A stretch of 64,000 nt of DNA from Streptomyces parvulus (GTDB lineage Bacteria > Actinomycetota > Actinomycetes > Streptomycetales > Streptomycetaceae), in contig NZ_BMRX01000009.1 of the NCBI RefSeq assembly GCF_014648855.1, forward strand, positions 248,001 to 312,000, given 5' to 3'. The position numbers were made by a program, and so were the translations under genes. The notes below the pieces were generated by a model. It was not told the DNA's origin. It searched no databases and saw only the letters and a program-made list of their open reading frames with translations. Positions 1 to 7,650 of the stretch are shown piece after piece (the stretch's first letter is position 1; each line of letters starts with the position of its first letter).

Positions 1-399
1 GAGGATCTGGGAGGCGCGGGCGAAGAGGAAGTCGCCGGTCAGGACGGCGACCGAGTTGTCCCAGCGGACGTTGGCGCTGGCGACGCCGCGCCGCACGGCG
101 GCCTCGTCCATGACGTCGTCGTGGTACAGCGTGGCCAGGTGGGTCAGCTCCACGACCACGGCCGAGGGCACGATCCCGGGGGCATAGGGGTCGCCGAACT
201 GGGCCGACAGCATCACGAGGAGCGGGCGGAACCGCTTGCCGCCGGCCCGCACGAGATGCTGGGCGGCCTCCGTGATGAAGGGCACCTCGCTTTTGGTTGC
301 TTCAAGCAACCCTTCCTCGACCGCAACCAATCCGGCCTGGACATCGGCTTCCAGAGCCTGGTCCCGCACGCTCAGCCCGAACGGCCCGACGACGGTCAC
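1..399 (-). CDS. Polyprenyl diphosphate synthase, 5' part (truncated at window edge)
   Basis: Builds long-chain prenyl diphosphates, probably the side chain of menaquinone, by adding IPP units to an allylic primer. The visible 133 residues include GGKRFRPLLV and the first Asp-rich motif in HDDVMDEA with the Arg pair of AAVRRG just after, all diagnostic of trans-prenyl synthases. The second Asp-rich motif would lie beyond the left edge. The GTG start at 399 is chosen because a GGAG stretch lies just upstream (about 407-410) and the reading frame is open to the edge. Quinone genes elsewhere in the window (menG, mqnC, nuo) support a menaquinone role; exact chain length cannot be told. Confidence 0.9.
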   Translation of the reverse strand, partial: MTVVGPFGLSVRDQALEADVQAGLVAVEEGLLEATKSEVPFITEAAQHLVRAGGKRFRPLLVMLSAQFGDPYAPGIVPSAVVVELTHLATLYHDDVMDEAAVRRGVASANVRWDNSVAVLTGDFLFARASQIL

Positions 400-925
400 G
401 AGGGGTCTCCTGTCTGCTGGTGTCCACTGGCGATTACCTGGAATGTCGATAGGTCGCTGCCACCACTCCGGCCAGCGTATCCGGTCACCTTTCGATCACC
501 GCTAGCGCCCACCGTTACAGGCCGGTCGGTATCGGATCATGAGCGGTATGTTTTTGATCAGTCGATATGAGTAGGTATGGACTGTTTTCCAGACCCCCTC
601 CTCCGCCCGGTACGGATGCCCGCCCGGCGCACGGAAACACCGGACGGGCGAAGCGCTCCACATCGGGGGCCGGTTGGGGCAGAGTTGGAACTAATGCCCG
701 TTTTGCCGCGCTTGTTGAGGCCCGTGAGTTGGCTCACTCCGCACCGCCCCCGGGCAACCTCGCCGCAACCTGTGCCCTCCCTTTGCCCCGCAAGCAAGTT
801 GAGGCTGTGCGACCGCAAAGGATCAAGAGCCTCAAAGGCCCCAGACCAAGGTCAACAGGACGTTGGGTGATTCCTGCACTTGTTCCGGACATGTGCTCTC
901 GCATACGTTCCCGGCCTGTCGGGCG
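400..925. other. Divergent intergenic region
   Basis: This 526-bp stretch separates the prenyl synthase from the riboswitch-controlled transglycosylase gene. It should hold both promoters. Short open frames on either strand lack a ribosome binding site and any recognisable product, so no gene is called. AT-rich patches around 525-580 are the most promoter-like part, but no clear -35/-10 pair was identified. Confidence 0.5.
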
Positions 926-1110
926 GACGCCGAATCCTGCCACCGCCCCGACGCACAGTCATCCACTCAACTCACTCGCCGGCAGGAGCGGGGGACCCAG
1001 GTAAGTCGCCGCACCGGTCACCACCGGAGCGGCTCGGGGTGAAGCCGCACCCGTCAGGGCGCGGCCGGGCACCTCCCCGCCCGAACCCGACAGCTCACCT
1101 CGCAGGCGTA
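926..1110 (+). promoter_or_regulatory. ydaO-yuaA family (cyclic di-AMP) riboswitch
   Basis: The leader of the transglycosylase gene contains the conserved blocks of the ydaO motif in the right order: CCGAATCCTG (about 930-939), CAGGAGCGGGGGACCCA (983-999), GGGGTGAA (1036-1043) and CCGAACCCGACAGCTCACC (1081-1099), followed by CGCAGGCG. The outer strands (GGACGCC near 925 and GGCGT near 1106) can close the P1 helix. Such elements sense c-di-AMP and are known ahead of cell-wall hydrolase genes in actinobacteria. The ribosome binding site (AAGGAGAGG, 1111-1119) lies directly after the element, so ligand binding could affect either transcription or access to it; the mechanism is not visible. Confidence 0.93.
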
Positions 1111-1126
1111 AGGAGAGGGACACACC

Positions 1127-1618
1127 ATGTCTGCCAACGGTCAGAACCGTCACGCCCGCACCACCCGCCTCGTCCGCAAGCTCGCCGTGGCCGGCACCGG
1201 TGCCGCGGTGCTCGCCCTGCCGCTCATCGGCGCCACCGGCGCGTCCGCGGCCACCCCGGCCGCCACCAAGACCGCCGCCACGGCCGCGACGACGTACCCG
1301 GACAACCTCGACGGCTGGATCCGCGAGTCGCTCGACGTCATGGCGCAGCACGGCATCCCCGGCTCGTACGACGGCATCCACCGCAACATCATGCGGGAGT
1401 CCTCGGGCAACCCGCTGGCCATCAACAACTGGGACATCAACGCCGTGAACGGCACCCCGTCCAAGGGCCTGCTCCAGGTGATCGACCCGACCTTCCAGGC
1501 GTACCACGTCGAGGGCACCTCCTGGGACCCGTACGACCCGGTCGCCAACATCACCGCCGCCTGCAACTACGCGGCCGACCGGTACGGCTCGATGGACAAC
1601 GTCTTCGGCGCCTACTGA
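1127..1618 (+). CDS. Secreted lytic transglycosylase (SLT-like)
   Basis: A 163-residue exported cell-wall hydrolase expected to cleave glycan strands of peptidoglycan. Residues 1-42 form a Sec signal peptide (basic N-terminus, hydrophobic core, ending near ASAAT). The C-terminal ~100 residues carry the lysozyme-like signature: a putative catalytic Glu in MRESSGNP, SKGLLQVIDPTFQAYH and a closing DPVANITAACNYAADRYGS. A good RBS (AAGGAGAGG) precedes the ATG. The c-di-AMP riboswitch immediately upstream links expression to osmotic or cell-wall state, as seen for resuscitation-promoting-factor-like genes in streptomycetes. It is not a canonical Rpf domain; an SLT/GH23 assignment fits better. Confidence 0.88.
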   Translation: MSANGQNRHARTTRLVRKLAVAGTGAAVLALPLIGATGASAATPAATKTAATAATTYPDNLDGWIRESLDVMAQHGIPGSYDGIHRNIMRESSGNPLAINNWDINAVNGTPSKGLLQVIDPTFQAYHVEGTSWDPYDPVANITAACNYAADRYGSMDNVFGAY

Positions 1619-1633
1619 TCCGCTCCGGGACGT

Positions 1634-2434
1634 TCAGAAGATCCGTTCGAGGACGACGGCCACGCCGTCGTCCTCGTTCGTCGTGGTGACCTCGTCGGCC
1701 ACCGCCTTGAGTTCGGGGTGCGCCCCCGCCATGGCGACGCCGTGCGCCGCCCAGTCGAACATGGGGATGTCGTTGGGCATGTCGCCGAAGGCGATGGTCT
1801 CCCGCCGGCCCGCCCCCAGGTGCTCGGCGGCCAGCGCCAGGCCGGTCGCCTTGGTGATGCCGCACGGCTGGAGCTCCACCGTGCCGGGCCCCGACATGGT
1901 GACCGTGGCGAGGGAGCCGACCACCGCGCGGGCGGTCGAGGCCAGCTCGTCGTCGCTCAGGTCGGGGTGGCGCAGCAGCACCTTGCTGATCGGGGTGCGC
2001 CAGAGCTGCTCGCGCCGCTCCACCCGGACCGCGGGCAGCGTGGGGTGGGGCATCAGGTAGCCGGACTCGATGAGGGTGAGGCCGTCGACGCCGTCCTGGT
2101 CGACCGCGGCGTGCACCTGGCCCACCTCGGCCTCGATCTTGCCGAGCGCGGTCTCGGCCAGCTCACGGTCCAGCGTCACCGACCACAGCATCCGGTGCGC
2201 GCCGGCGTCGTACACCTGCGCGCCCTGCCCGCACACCGCGAGCCCGGTGCACCCGAGGCGGTCCAGCAGGGGGCGCACGCGCGGGGCCGGCCGCCCCGTC
2301 ACCACCAGGTGCCGCGCGCCCGCCCGGGCCACCCGCGCCAGCGCGGCCAGCGACCGTTGGGAGACGGTGTCGTCGCCGCGGAGCAGCGTGCCGTCGAGGT
2401 CGGTGGCGACGAGTGAATACGCGGTGCGGTCCAT
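1634..2434 (-). CDS. Cof-type HAD family hydrolase
   Basis: Cytosolic phosphatase of the haloacid dehalogenase superfamily, Cof/type IIB subgroup, about 266 residues, typically acting on sugar or nucleotide phosphates. Motif I is DLDGTLL near the N-terminus, motif II the Thr of VVTGR, motif III the Lys of ITKATGLAL, and motif IV FGDMPNDIPM near the C-terminus, with the usual C-terminal MAGAHPELKAVAD. The ATG at 2434 is used; a GTG at 2458 in the same frame has its GGAGG too close to serve as RBS, so the start is uncertain. It converges on the transglycosylase gene, 15 bp away. The substrate cannot be predicted. Confidence 0.88.
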   Translation of the reverse strand: MDRTAYSLVATDLDGTLLRGDDTVSQRSLAALARVARAGARHLVVTGRPAPRVRPLLDRLGCTGLAVCGQGAQVYDAGAHRMLWSVTLDRELAETALGKIEAEVGQVHAAVDQDGVDGLTLIESGYLMPHPTLPAVRVERREQLWRTPISKVLLRHPDLSDDELASTARAVVGSLATVTMSGPGTVELQPCGITKATGLALAAEHLGAGRRETIAFGDMPNDIPMFDWAAHGVAMAGAHPELKAVADEVTTTNEDDGVAVVLERIF

Positions 2435-2678
2435 GATCAGAGAATACGGACGCGGCACCCCTCCGACTCACCCGCGACCGCTTCCGAACGAGGACGCGGC
2501 GAGTACGTTCGAACGCGCCCGACGACGCACGAACATGTCCGAAACCTGGCACATCATCGGCTAAAGCCGGTTAAAGGCCTGTGCACCGGTTGGCAACAAC
2601 ATGGCCCGCTACCTACCCCGTCGGGCGGCCCTCGGGTACCTTCCTTCTGTCCAGGGGGGACTTGATCGGGGGGTCGGG

Positions 2679-3764
2679 TTGAACAGCGGACGCGTACGTG
2701 TGCTCAGGCCACACGAGCTGGGCGAGGGGGAGCGGGAGCGCTGGCGGGAGCTGCGCGCCGGATCGACGGCGCCGCGCAACCCGTTCATGGAACCGGAGTT
2801 CACCGACGCCGTGGGCCGGGTGCGGCCGGGGGCGCGGGTGGCGGTGCTGTACGACGGAAGCGGGGCGGCGGGCTTCCTGCCGCACGAACGCGGGCCGCTG
2901 GGCCAGGGCCGCGCGGTCGGGCTGGGGGTGTCGGACTGCCAGGGCGCCGTGCTGCGCCCCGGCCTCACGCCGGATCCCCGGGCGCTGCTGCGGGCCTGCT
3001 CCCTGTCCAGCCTCGCCTTCGACAACCTGGAGGCGGAGCAGGGCCTGTTCGTGCCGTACGCCGCCGAGGAGCACACCACCTACGTCATCGACGTGGAGAA
3101 GGGCTACGAGGCCTACGAGAACGTGCTGCGCACCCAGTCGCCGAAGTTCCTGAAGACCACCCTCGCCAAGGAGCGCAGGCTGGGGCGGCAGGCCGGTGAC
3201 GTGCGCTTCGTCTTCGACGAGCGGGACCCGGCCGCGCTGCGCACGCTCATGGAGTGGAAGTCGGCGCAGTACCGCAGGACGGGGCGCCGCGACCGGTTCG
3301 CCCGGGAGTGGATCACCCGGCTCGTCGGCCGGCTCGCGCAGACCCGCGCGCCGCAGTGCAGGGGCACGCTGTCCGTCCTCTACGCGGGCGGCCGGCCGGT
3401 CGCCGCGCACTTCGGGCTGCGTTCGGCGACGGTCCTTGCCTGCTGGTTCCCGGCCTACGACCCGGACTTCGCCAAGTACTCGCCGGGGCTCGTGCTGCAC
3501 CTGCGGATGGCGGAGGCCGCGGCCGCCGAAGGCGTCGGACTGCTGGACCTGGGGCGGGGTCCGGCCGAGTACAAGGACTCGCTGAAGACCGGCGACATGC
3601 CGGTGTACGAGGGGGCGGCGACGCGTCCGGGGGCGGGCGCCGCGCTGCACTGGCTCGGGCGCGAACCGGCCCGCCGCGCCCACGGTTTCGTGCGCGGCCG
3701 GCCCCGGCTGGCGTCGCTCGCGGCACGGACGTTGAGGGGCGCGGCGCGGCTGCGCCGGCCCTGA
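2679..3764 (+). CDS. CelD/BcsL-like GNAT-fold transferase
   Basis: A protein of about 361 residues resembling the CelD/BcsL group of double-GNAT proteins found in exopolysaccharide clusters. The clearest part is the C-terminal GNAT-like half (about residues 140-310): a basic helix around KTTLAKERRLGR, then a core with RPVAAHFGLRSATVL, ACWFPAYDPDFAKYSPG and LLDLGRGPAEYKDSLK, the last being very typical of the family. These enzymes are thought to acylate polysaccharides or their precursors. The TTG start at 2679 is preferred because a G-rich Shine-Dalgarno lies 5-10 bases upstream; an ATG at 2601 in frame would add residues of no family likeness. The next two genes follow closely on the same strand. 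Confidence 0.8.
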   Translation: MNSGRVRVLRPHELGEGERERWRELRAGSTAPRNPFMEPEFTDAVGRVRPGARVAVLYDGSGAAGFLPHERGPLGQGRAVGLGVSDCQGAVLRPGLTPDPRALLRACSLSSLAFDNLEAEQGLFVPYAAEEHTTYVIDVEKGYEAYENVLRTQSPKFLKTTLAKERRLGRQAGDVRFVFDERDPAALRTLMEWKSAQYRRTGRRDRFAREWITRLVGRLAQTRAPQCRGTLSVLYAGGRPVAAHFGLRSATVLACWFPAYDPDFAKYSPGLVLHLRMAEAAAAEGVGLLDLGRGPAEYKDSLKTGDMPVYEGAATRPGAGAALHWLGREPARRAHGFVRGRPRLASLAARTLRGAARLRRP

Positions 3765-3793
3765 CGAGGATCGATCACCAGGGGGGTGGGCGC

Positions 3794-5188
3794 ATGGCCG
3801 GTGTGCGGCGTGCGTGGCGCGAGACGGTACGGGTGACGCGGGGGGAGGCACCGCCGGGGGTGCGGCGGGAGATCGACGACTTCCTGGGCATCGGACCGGT
3901 GCAGGTCGCCGAGCTGGACCTGGACGACGGGCCCGCGGCGGGGGCGGACGGGACCGGCCCGGACGGAACCGGGGGGCGGGCGGTGCTGAAGCCGGGGCCC
4001 GGCAGCCCGCCGGTGGCCGCCGGCGCGGTGTTCGTGCTGGTCAGACGGGCGGGCGTACCGGTGGGCACGCTGCTCGGGCAGGTCCCCGAGGGCGCGGACC
4101 CGGCGCGCGTGCTGGCCGGGCTCGCGCGGGAGCTGCCCCGGGGCGCGCCGCCCGAGCCGCTGCCCGCGCCGCCGGCCGCCAGTGTCGTGGTCGCCACCCG
4201 GGAGCGGGCGGACCAGCTCGCCCGCGCCCTCGACTCGCTGCTCGCGCAGGACCACCCCGACTTCGAGATCGTCGTCGTCGACAACGCGCCCGTGACCGGC
4301 GAGACCCGCGAGCTGGTCGGGCGGAAGTACGCCGAGCGGGTGCGGTACGTGTGCGAACCGGTCCCCGGACTGGCCGTCGCCCACAACCGGGGCCTCATGG
4401 CGGTCCGGGGCGAGGTGGTCGCCTTCACCGACGACGACGTGGTCGCCGACCCGCGCTGGCTCACCGAACTGACCGCGCCGTTCGCCGCCGACCCGCGGCT
4501 CGGCTGCGCCACCGGGCTGATCCTGCCCGCTCGGCTGCGCACCCCCGCCCAGGTGCTCCTGGAGAGCCACGGCGGCTTCGCGAAGGGCTTCGTCCCGCGC
4601 ACGTACGACCCCGAGCACCCGCCCGCCGACGAGCCGCTGTTCCCGTTCACCGCGGGCCGCTTCGGCTCCGGCGCCAACATGGCCTTCCGTACGGCGGTGC
4701 TGCGGGCGGCCGGCGGCTTCGACCCGGCGACCGGCGCGGGCACCCCCGCGCGGGGCGGCGACGACCTCTACGGGTTCGTCCGCGTCCTCGCCCAGGGGCG
4801 GCGGCTGCGCTACACGCCCCGCGCGCTGGTCTGGCACCACCACCGCGAGACCTGGCGGGACCTGGAGACCCAGGCGTACGGCTACGGCGCCGGCCTCACC
4901 GCCTACCTCACCGCGATCCTGGTGAACCGGCCCGCGCTGCTGCCCGCCTTCCTCGCCCGGGTGCCGGGCGGACTGGCGCACGCCCGGGGCCTGACCGCCG
5001 TACGCGCCACCGGCGACGGCGCCGATCCGGGCGCGCGGGCGGGGGCCGCACCGGGCGGGCACGACACCCGCACCCATCCCTGGCCGCGGCGCCTGGCGCG
5101 GTTGCAGCGCCGGGGCATGCTGTACGGACCCGTCGGCTATCTGCGGGCCCGGCGTGCGCTGCGCGCGGCCGTGCGGGAGGCGCGATGA
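3794..5188 (+). CDS. Family 2 glycosyltransferase
   Basis: A 464-residue enzyme expected to move a sugar from a nucleotide donor to a growing glycan on the cytoplasmic face. After a ~120-residue N-terminal region of unknown role, the GT-A domain begins with SVVVATRERADQLARALDSL and EIVVVDNAP, continues to the metal-binding motif FTDDDVVADPRWL, then GSGANMAFR, a catalytic-type acidic motif RGGDDLYGF and WHHHRETW. The C-terminal part has amphipathic or membrane-associating stretches. AGGGGGGTGGG lies just before the ATG. Its stop overlaps the deacetylase start by 4 nt (ATGA), so the two are translationally coupled. Donor and acceptor are unknown. Confidence 0.9.
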   Translation: MAGVRRAWRETVRVTRGEAPPGVRREIDDFLGIGPVQVAELDLDDGPAAGADGTGPDGTGGRAVLKPGPGSPPVAAGAVFVLVRRAGVPVGTLLGQVPEGADPARVLAGLARELPRGAPPEPLPAPPAASVVVATRERADQLARALDSLLAQDHPDFEIVVVDNAPVTGETRELVGRKYAERVRYVCEPVPGLAVAHNRGLMAVRGEVVAFTDDDVVADPRWLTELTAPFAADPRLGCATGLILPARLRTPAQVLLESHGGFAKGFVPRTYDPEHPPADEPLFPFTAGRFGSGANMAFRTAVLRAAGGFDPATGAGTPARGGDDLYGFVRVLAQGRRLRYTPRALVWHHHRETWRDLETQAYGYGAGLTAYLTAILVNRPALLPAFLARVPGGLAHARGLTAVRATGDGADPGARAGAAPGGHDTRTHPWPRRLARLQRRGMLYGPVGYLRARRALRAAVREAR

Positions 5189-6000
5189 GCGGGCCCGGCG
5201 GGCCGGGCGGCGGGCACATCCCCGTGTTCCTGTACCACGCGGTGATGGAGGACCCGCCCGCGTGGATCGCCGAGTTCACCGTCACGCCGAAGGAGTTCTC
5301 GGCCCATCTGGACGCGATCGTCGACAGCGGCATGACGCCCGTCACGATCAGCGCGCTGGCCGGCCACCTCGCCGGGCGGGCGCCGCTGCCGCCCCGGCCG
5401 GTGCTGCTCACCTTCGACGACGGCTTCGCCGATCTCCCCGGCCCCACCGCCGAGGCGCTGGCCGAGCGCGGGCTGCCGGCCACCGCGTACCTCACCACCG
5501 GGGCGATCGCGCCGGGCGGTCGCAGTCTGCTGCCGCCCGCCCCGATGATGACGCTGGACGCGGTGGCCGGGCTGGAGCGGGCCGGCATGGAGATCGGCAG
5601 CCACACCGTGACGCACGCCCAGCTCGACACCCTGTCCGGCGCGGACCTCGCGCGCGAGCTGCGCGAGTCCAAGGAGGTCCTGGAGGACGCCCTCGGGCAC
5701 CCGGTCCGGCACCTCGCCTACCCGCACGGCTACAACAGCGCGAAGGTGCGGGCCTCGTCGGCCCGGGCCGGGTACGAGACGGCCACCGCCGTGCGGCACG
5801 CGCTCAGTTCGGACCGCGACGAGCGGTACCGCATCGCGCGGCTGATCGTGCGGCGTGCCCACACCGTCACCGACGTGGAGGCCTGGCTGGCGGGCGGCGG
5901 CGTACGCGTCGCCCCCTACCGCGACGGTCCGAAGACCGTCGCGTGGCGCTGGTACCGGCGGGGGCGGGCGGTGCTGCGGGGGCCCGAGTTCGCGGGGTAG
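5185..6000 (+). CDS. Polysaccharide deacetylase family protein (NodB homology)
   Basis: A 271-residue carbohydrate esterase 4-type protein that would remove N- or O-acetyl groups from a glycan. The NodB fold is marked by PVFLYHAV at the start, motif 1 LTFDDGFADL (general base and metal Asp), motif 2 GSHTVTHAQLD (HxxxH metal ligands) and motif 3 LAYPHGYNS. No signal peptide or clear membrane segment is visible, so it may act on a cytoplasmic or membrane-linked precursor, or be exported another way. It is coupled to the upstream glycosyltransferase by an ATGA overlap, suggesting both modify the same polymer. Confidence 0.9.
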   Translation: MSGPGGPGGGHIPVFLYHAVMEDPPAWIAEFTVTPKEFSAHLDAIVDSGMTPVTISALAGHLAGRAPLPPRPVLLTFDDGFADLPGPTAEALAERGLPATAYLTTGAIAPGGRSLLPPAPMMTLDAVAGLERAGMEIGSHTVTHAQLDTLSGADLARELRESKEVLEDALGHPVRHLAYPHGYNSAKVRASSARAGYETATAVRHALSSDRDERYRIARLIVRRAHTVTDVEAWLAGGGVRVAPYRDGPKTVAWRWYRRGRAVLRGPEFAG

Positions 6001-6026
6001 CCCGCGGAGTGGGGCGACGGTGAAGG

Positions 6027-7175
6027 TCACTCGCGCGGCTGGTTGAGGTGCGGGTCGGCGGCCACCTCCCGCAGGCTGTCCCACGCCCGGTCGTCGGCCA
6101 CGGCCAGGTCGCAGTGCGGGCCCGGGTCGCGGTAGTTCCACTGGAGGGCCGCCTTGACGCCCTCCAGGTCCTTGAGCACCCGGGGCACCCCGGCGTACCA
6201 GTCCGCCTGCCGGCCCGGCCGCTCCGGGTCGGCGGCGCTGCCGAACTCCGAGAGCATCAGGGGCTTGTCGTCGGAGATGTGGGCGCGGATCCAGTCGTGG
6301 GTGGCGTACTGCGTCTGCGCGAAGCTGAGCCAGCCGGTCTTGTGGCAGAGGTAGTAGTTGTACTGGTTGTAGCCGATCCAGTCGACGTACTCGTCGCCCG
6401 GGTACATCCGCTCGAACAGGTCGCCGTGGTTCAGGTAGCCGGTGATGATCCAGGTCCACACCACGTTGTCGACGCCCAGTTCGCGGAAGCGGTCGTGGAG
6501 GTGGCGGTAGGCGCGGACGTAGTCGGCGGGGGTGCCGTTGTCCGGGGTGCGGGTGTCCATCTCCAGGTCGAAGGAGAGGAACACCTTCCTGCCCGTGCGC
6601 TGTCCGTACTCCTTGACGCGCCGGGCCTGGACGTCGATCACGGACTCGTCCAGGTCCCCGGCGGCGATCTCCTTCCAGGTGGGCTGCTGCCCCTTGGTGC
6701 CGCCCCACCACTTGCTCTCCCAGGAGAGCAGCAGCATGCGGTCCTCGCCGACGCGCTGCTCCTGCGGGGTGAGGAGCTGCCCCTCCAGCCGGGTCTCCGT
6801 GACGGCGGACATGTCGTGGTACGTGTACACGATGTCGAGCCTGCGGCCGACCTTCTCCTCGTACCCCCGGACCTTCGCGGCCAGGTCGGACTTGTCGTGC
6901 GGCACGAAGGCGCCGAACCAGGCGCCGCAGGGCGGTTCGAGGAGGGCGGTGGGGCGGCACCGCGGGTCGTCGGCCGGGTCGGCGGGGCCCGAGGCGTCGC
7001 GCAGGGCGAGGACCGCGACGAGGACCGCGCAGGTGGCGGCGACCGAGGTGATCAGGAGGCATCGGCGGCGCTTGAGGTGGCCGGGGTGTCCGGTGGGGCC
7101 GGAGGGCTTGGGCGGGCGGTGCTGTCCGGTCGTCGAGTCCGCGGTCGTGCGGCGAGCGGGACGGGCGAACCTCAC
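6027..7175 (-). CDS. Membrane-anchored GH26-like glycosyl hydrolase
   Basis: A 382-residue protein with a basic N-terminus, one transmembrane segment (about residues 38-58, LLITSVAATCAVLVAVLAL) and a large extracellular domain. Sequence such as WWGGTKG, FLSFDLEMDTRT, DNVVWTWIITGY, YVDWIGYNQYN and LMLSEFGSAAD resembles the beta-mannanase (GH26) TIM barrel; the Glu of LSEFGS is placed like the family nucleophile. The proposed acid/base Glu lies in the SFDLEMD stretch, which is less certain. It starts with GTG overlapping the upstream gene's stop (GTGA), so it is the last member of the minus-strand polysaccharide group. A role in trimming or releasing an exopolysaccharide is likely. Confidence 0.75.
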   Translation of the reverse strand: MRFARPARRTTADSTTGQHRPPKPSGPTGHPGHLKRRRCLLITSVAATCAVLVAVLALRDASGPADPADDPRCRPTALLEPPCGAWFGAFVPHDKSDLAAKVRGYEEKVGRRLDIVYTYHDMSAVTETRLEGQLLTPQEQRVGEDRMLLLSWESKWWGGTKGQQPTWKEIAAGDLDESVIDVQARRVKEYGQRTGRKVFLSFDLEMDTRTPDNGTPADYVRAYRHLHDRFRELGVDNVVWTWIITGYLNHGDLFERMYPGDEYVDWIGYNQYNYYLCHKTGWLSFAQTQYATHDWIRAHISDDKPLMLSEFGSAADPERPGRQADWYAGVPRVLKDLEGVKAALQWNYRDPGPHCDLAVADDRAWDSLREVAADPHLNQPRE

Positions 7176-7636
7176 AGGGTGGAACCCTTCCTTGTCGGTG
7201 GTGCGGCGCCCGGCGCCGTCCTGGGCGCCGTCCCGGACGCCGGCAGGGCGCGCAGGCTCGGGCAGAAGGCGGCGAGCGTGGTCAGCAGGGTGAGCGTCAG
7301 CAGGACGCGGTCGCCGCTGAGGGCCTGCGTGGCGATCAGCGCCGTGGCGACGAGGATCGCGGCGCTGACACTCAGCAGGACGGCCAGTACCAGCTGTTCC
7401 AGCAGGTCGGAGTGGCGTTCGAAGGCGGCGTCCCCCGGCTCGTCCGGGGTCTCGGCGCGGCGGGACCGGAGCGCGGGCCCGCAGATCCTGACCAGCGCGG
7501 CGCCCGGGCCGACGGCCAGGAAGAGGGCGACCGCCGCGCCGCGCGGCGGGGAACCCCCGGGCAGGGCGAGCGCGGCCAGCGCCAGCCAGCCGGAGAACGG
7601 GGGGAGCATTCGGATCACGAGGTCCTGCGGTGTCAT
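7172..7636 (-). CDS. Small membrane protein of unknown function
   Basis: A 154-residue protein with about four hydrophobic segments: LALAALALPG, VALFLAVGPGAALV, LVLAVLLSVSAAILVATALI, and a shorter region around LLTLTLLTTLAAF. It starts at ATG 7636, 14 bp after the stop of the large membrane protein gene upstream, and overlaps the glycosidase gene downstream. No catalytic motif or known family was recognised. Its place inside the exopolysaccharide group suggests a helper for polymer assembly or export; this is inference only. Confidence 0.72.
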   Translation of the reverse strand: MTPQDLVIRMLPPFSGWLALAALALPGGSPPRGAAVALFLAVGPGAALVRICGPALRSRRAETPDEPGDAAFERHSDLLEQLVLAVLLSVSAAILVATALIATQALSGDRVLLTLTLLTTLAAFCPSLRALPASGTAPRTAPGAAPPTRKGSTL

Positions 7637-7650
7637 GGTGCGTGCCCTCC

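Noticed and set aside
3254..3793. In-frame upstream extension of the glycosyltransferase gene
   Set aside because: The extension overlaps the CelD-like gene in another frame and has no family similarity; ATG 3794 with its G-rich RBS gives the normal protein.
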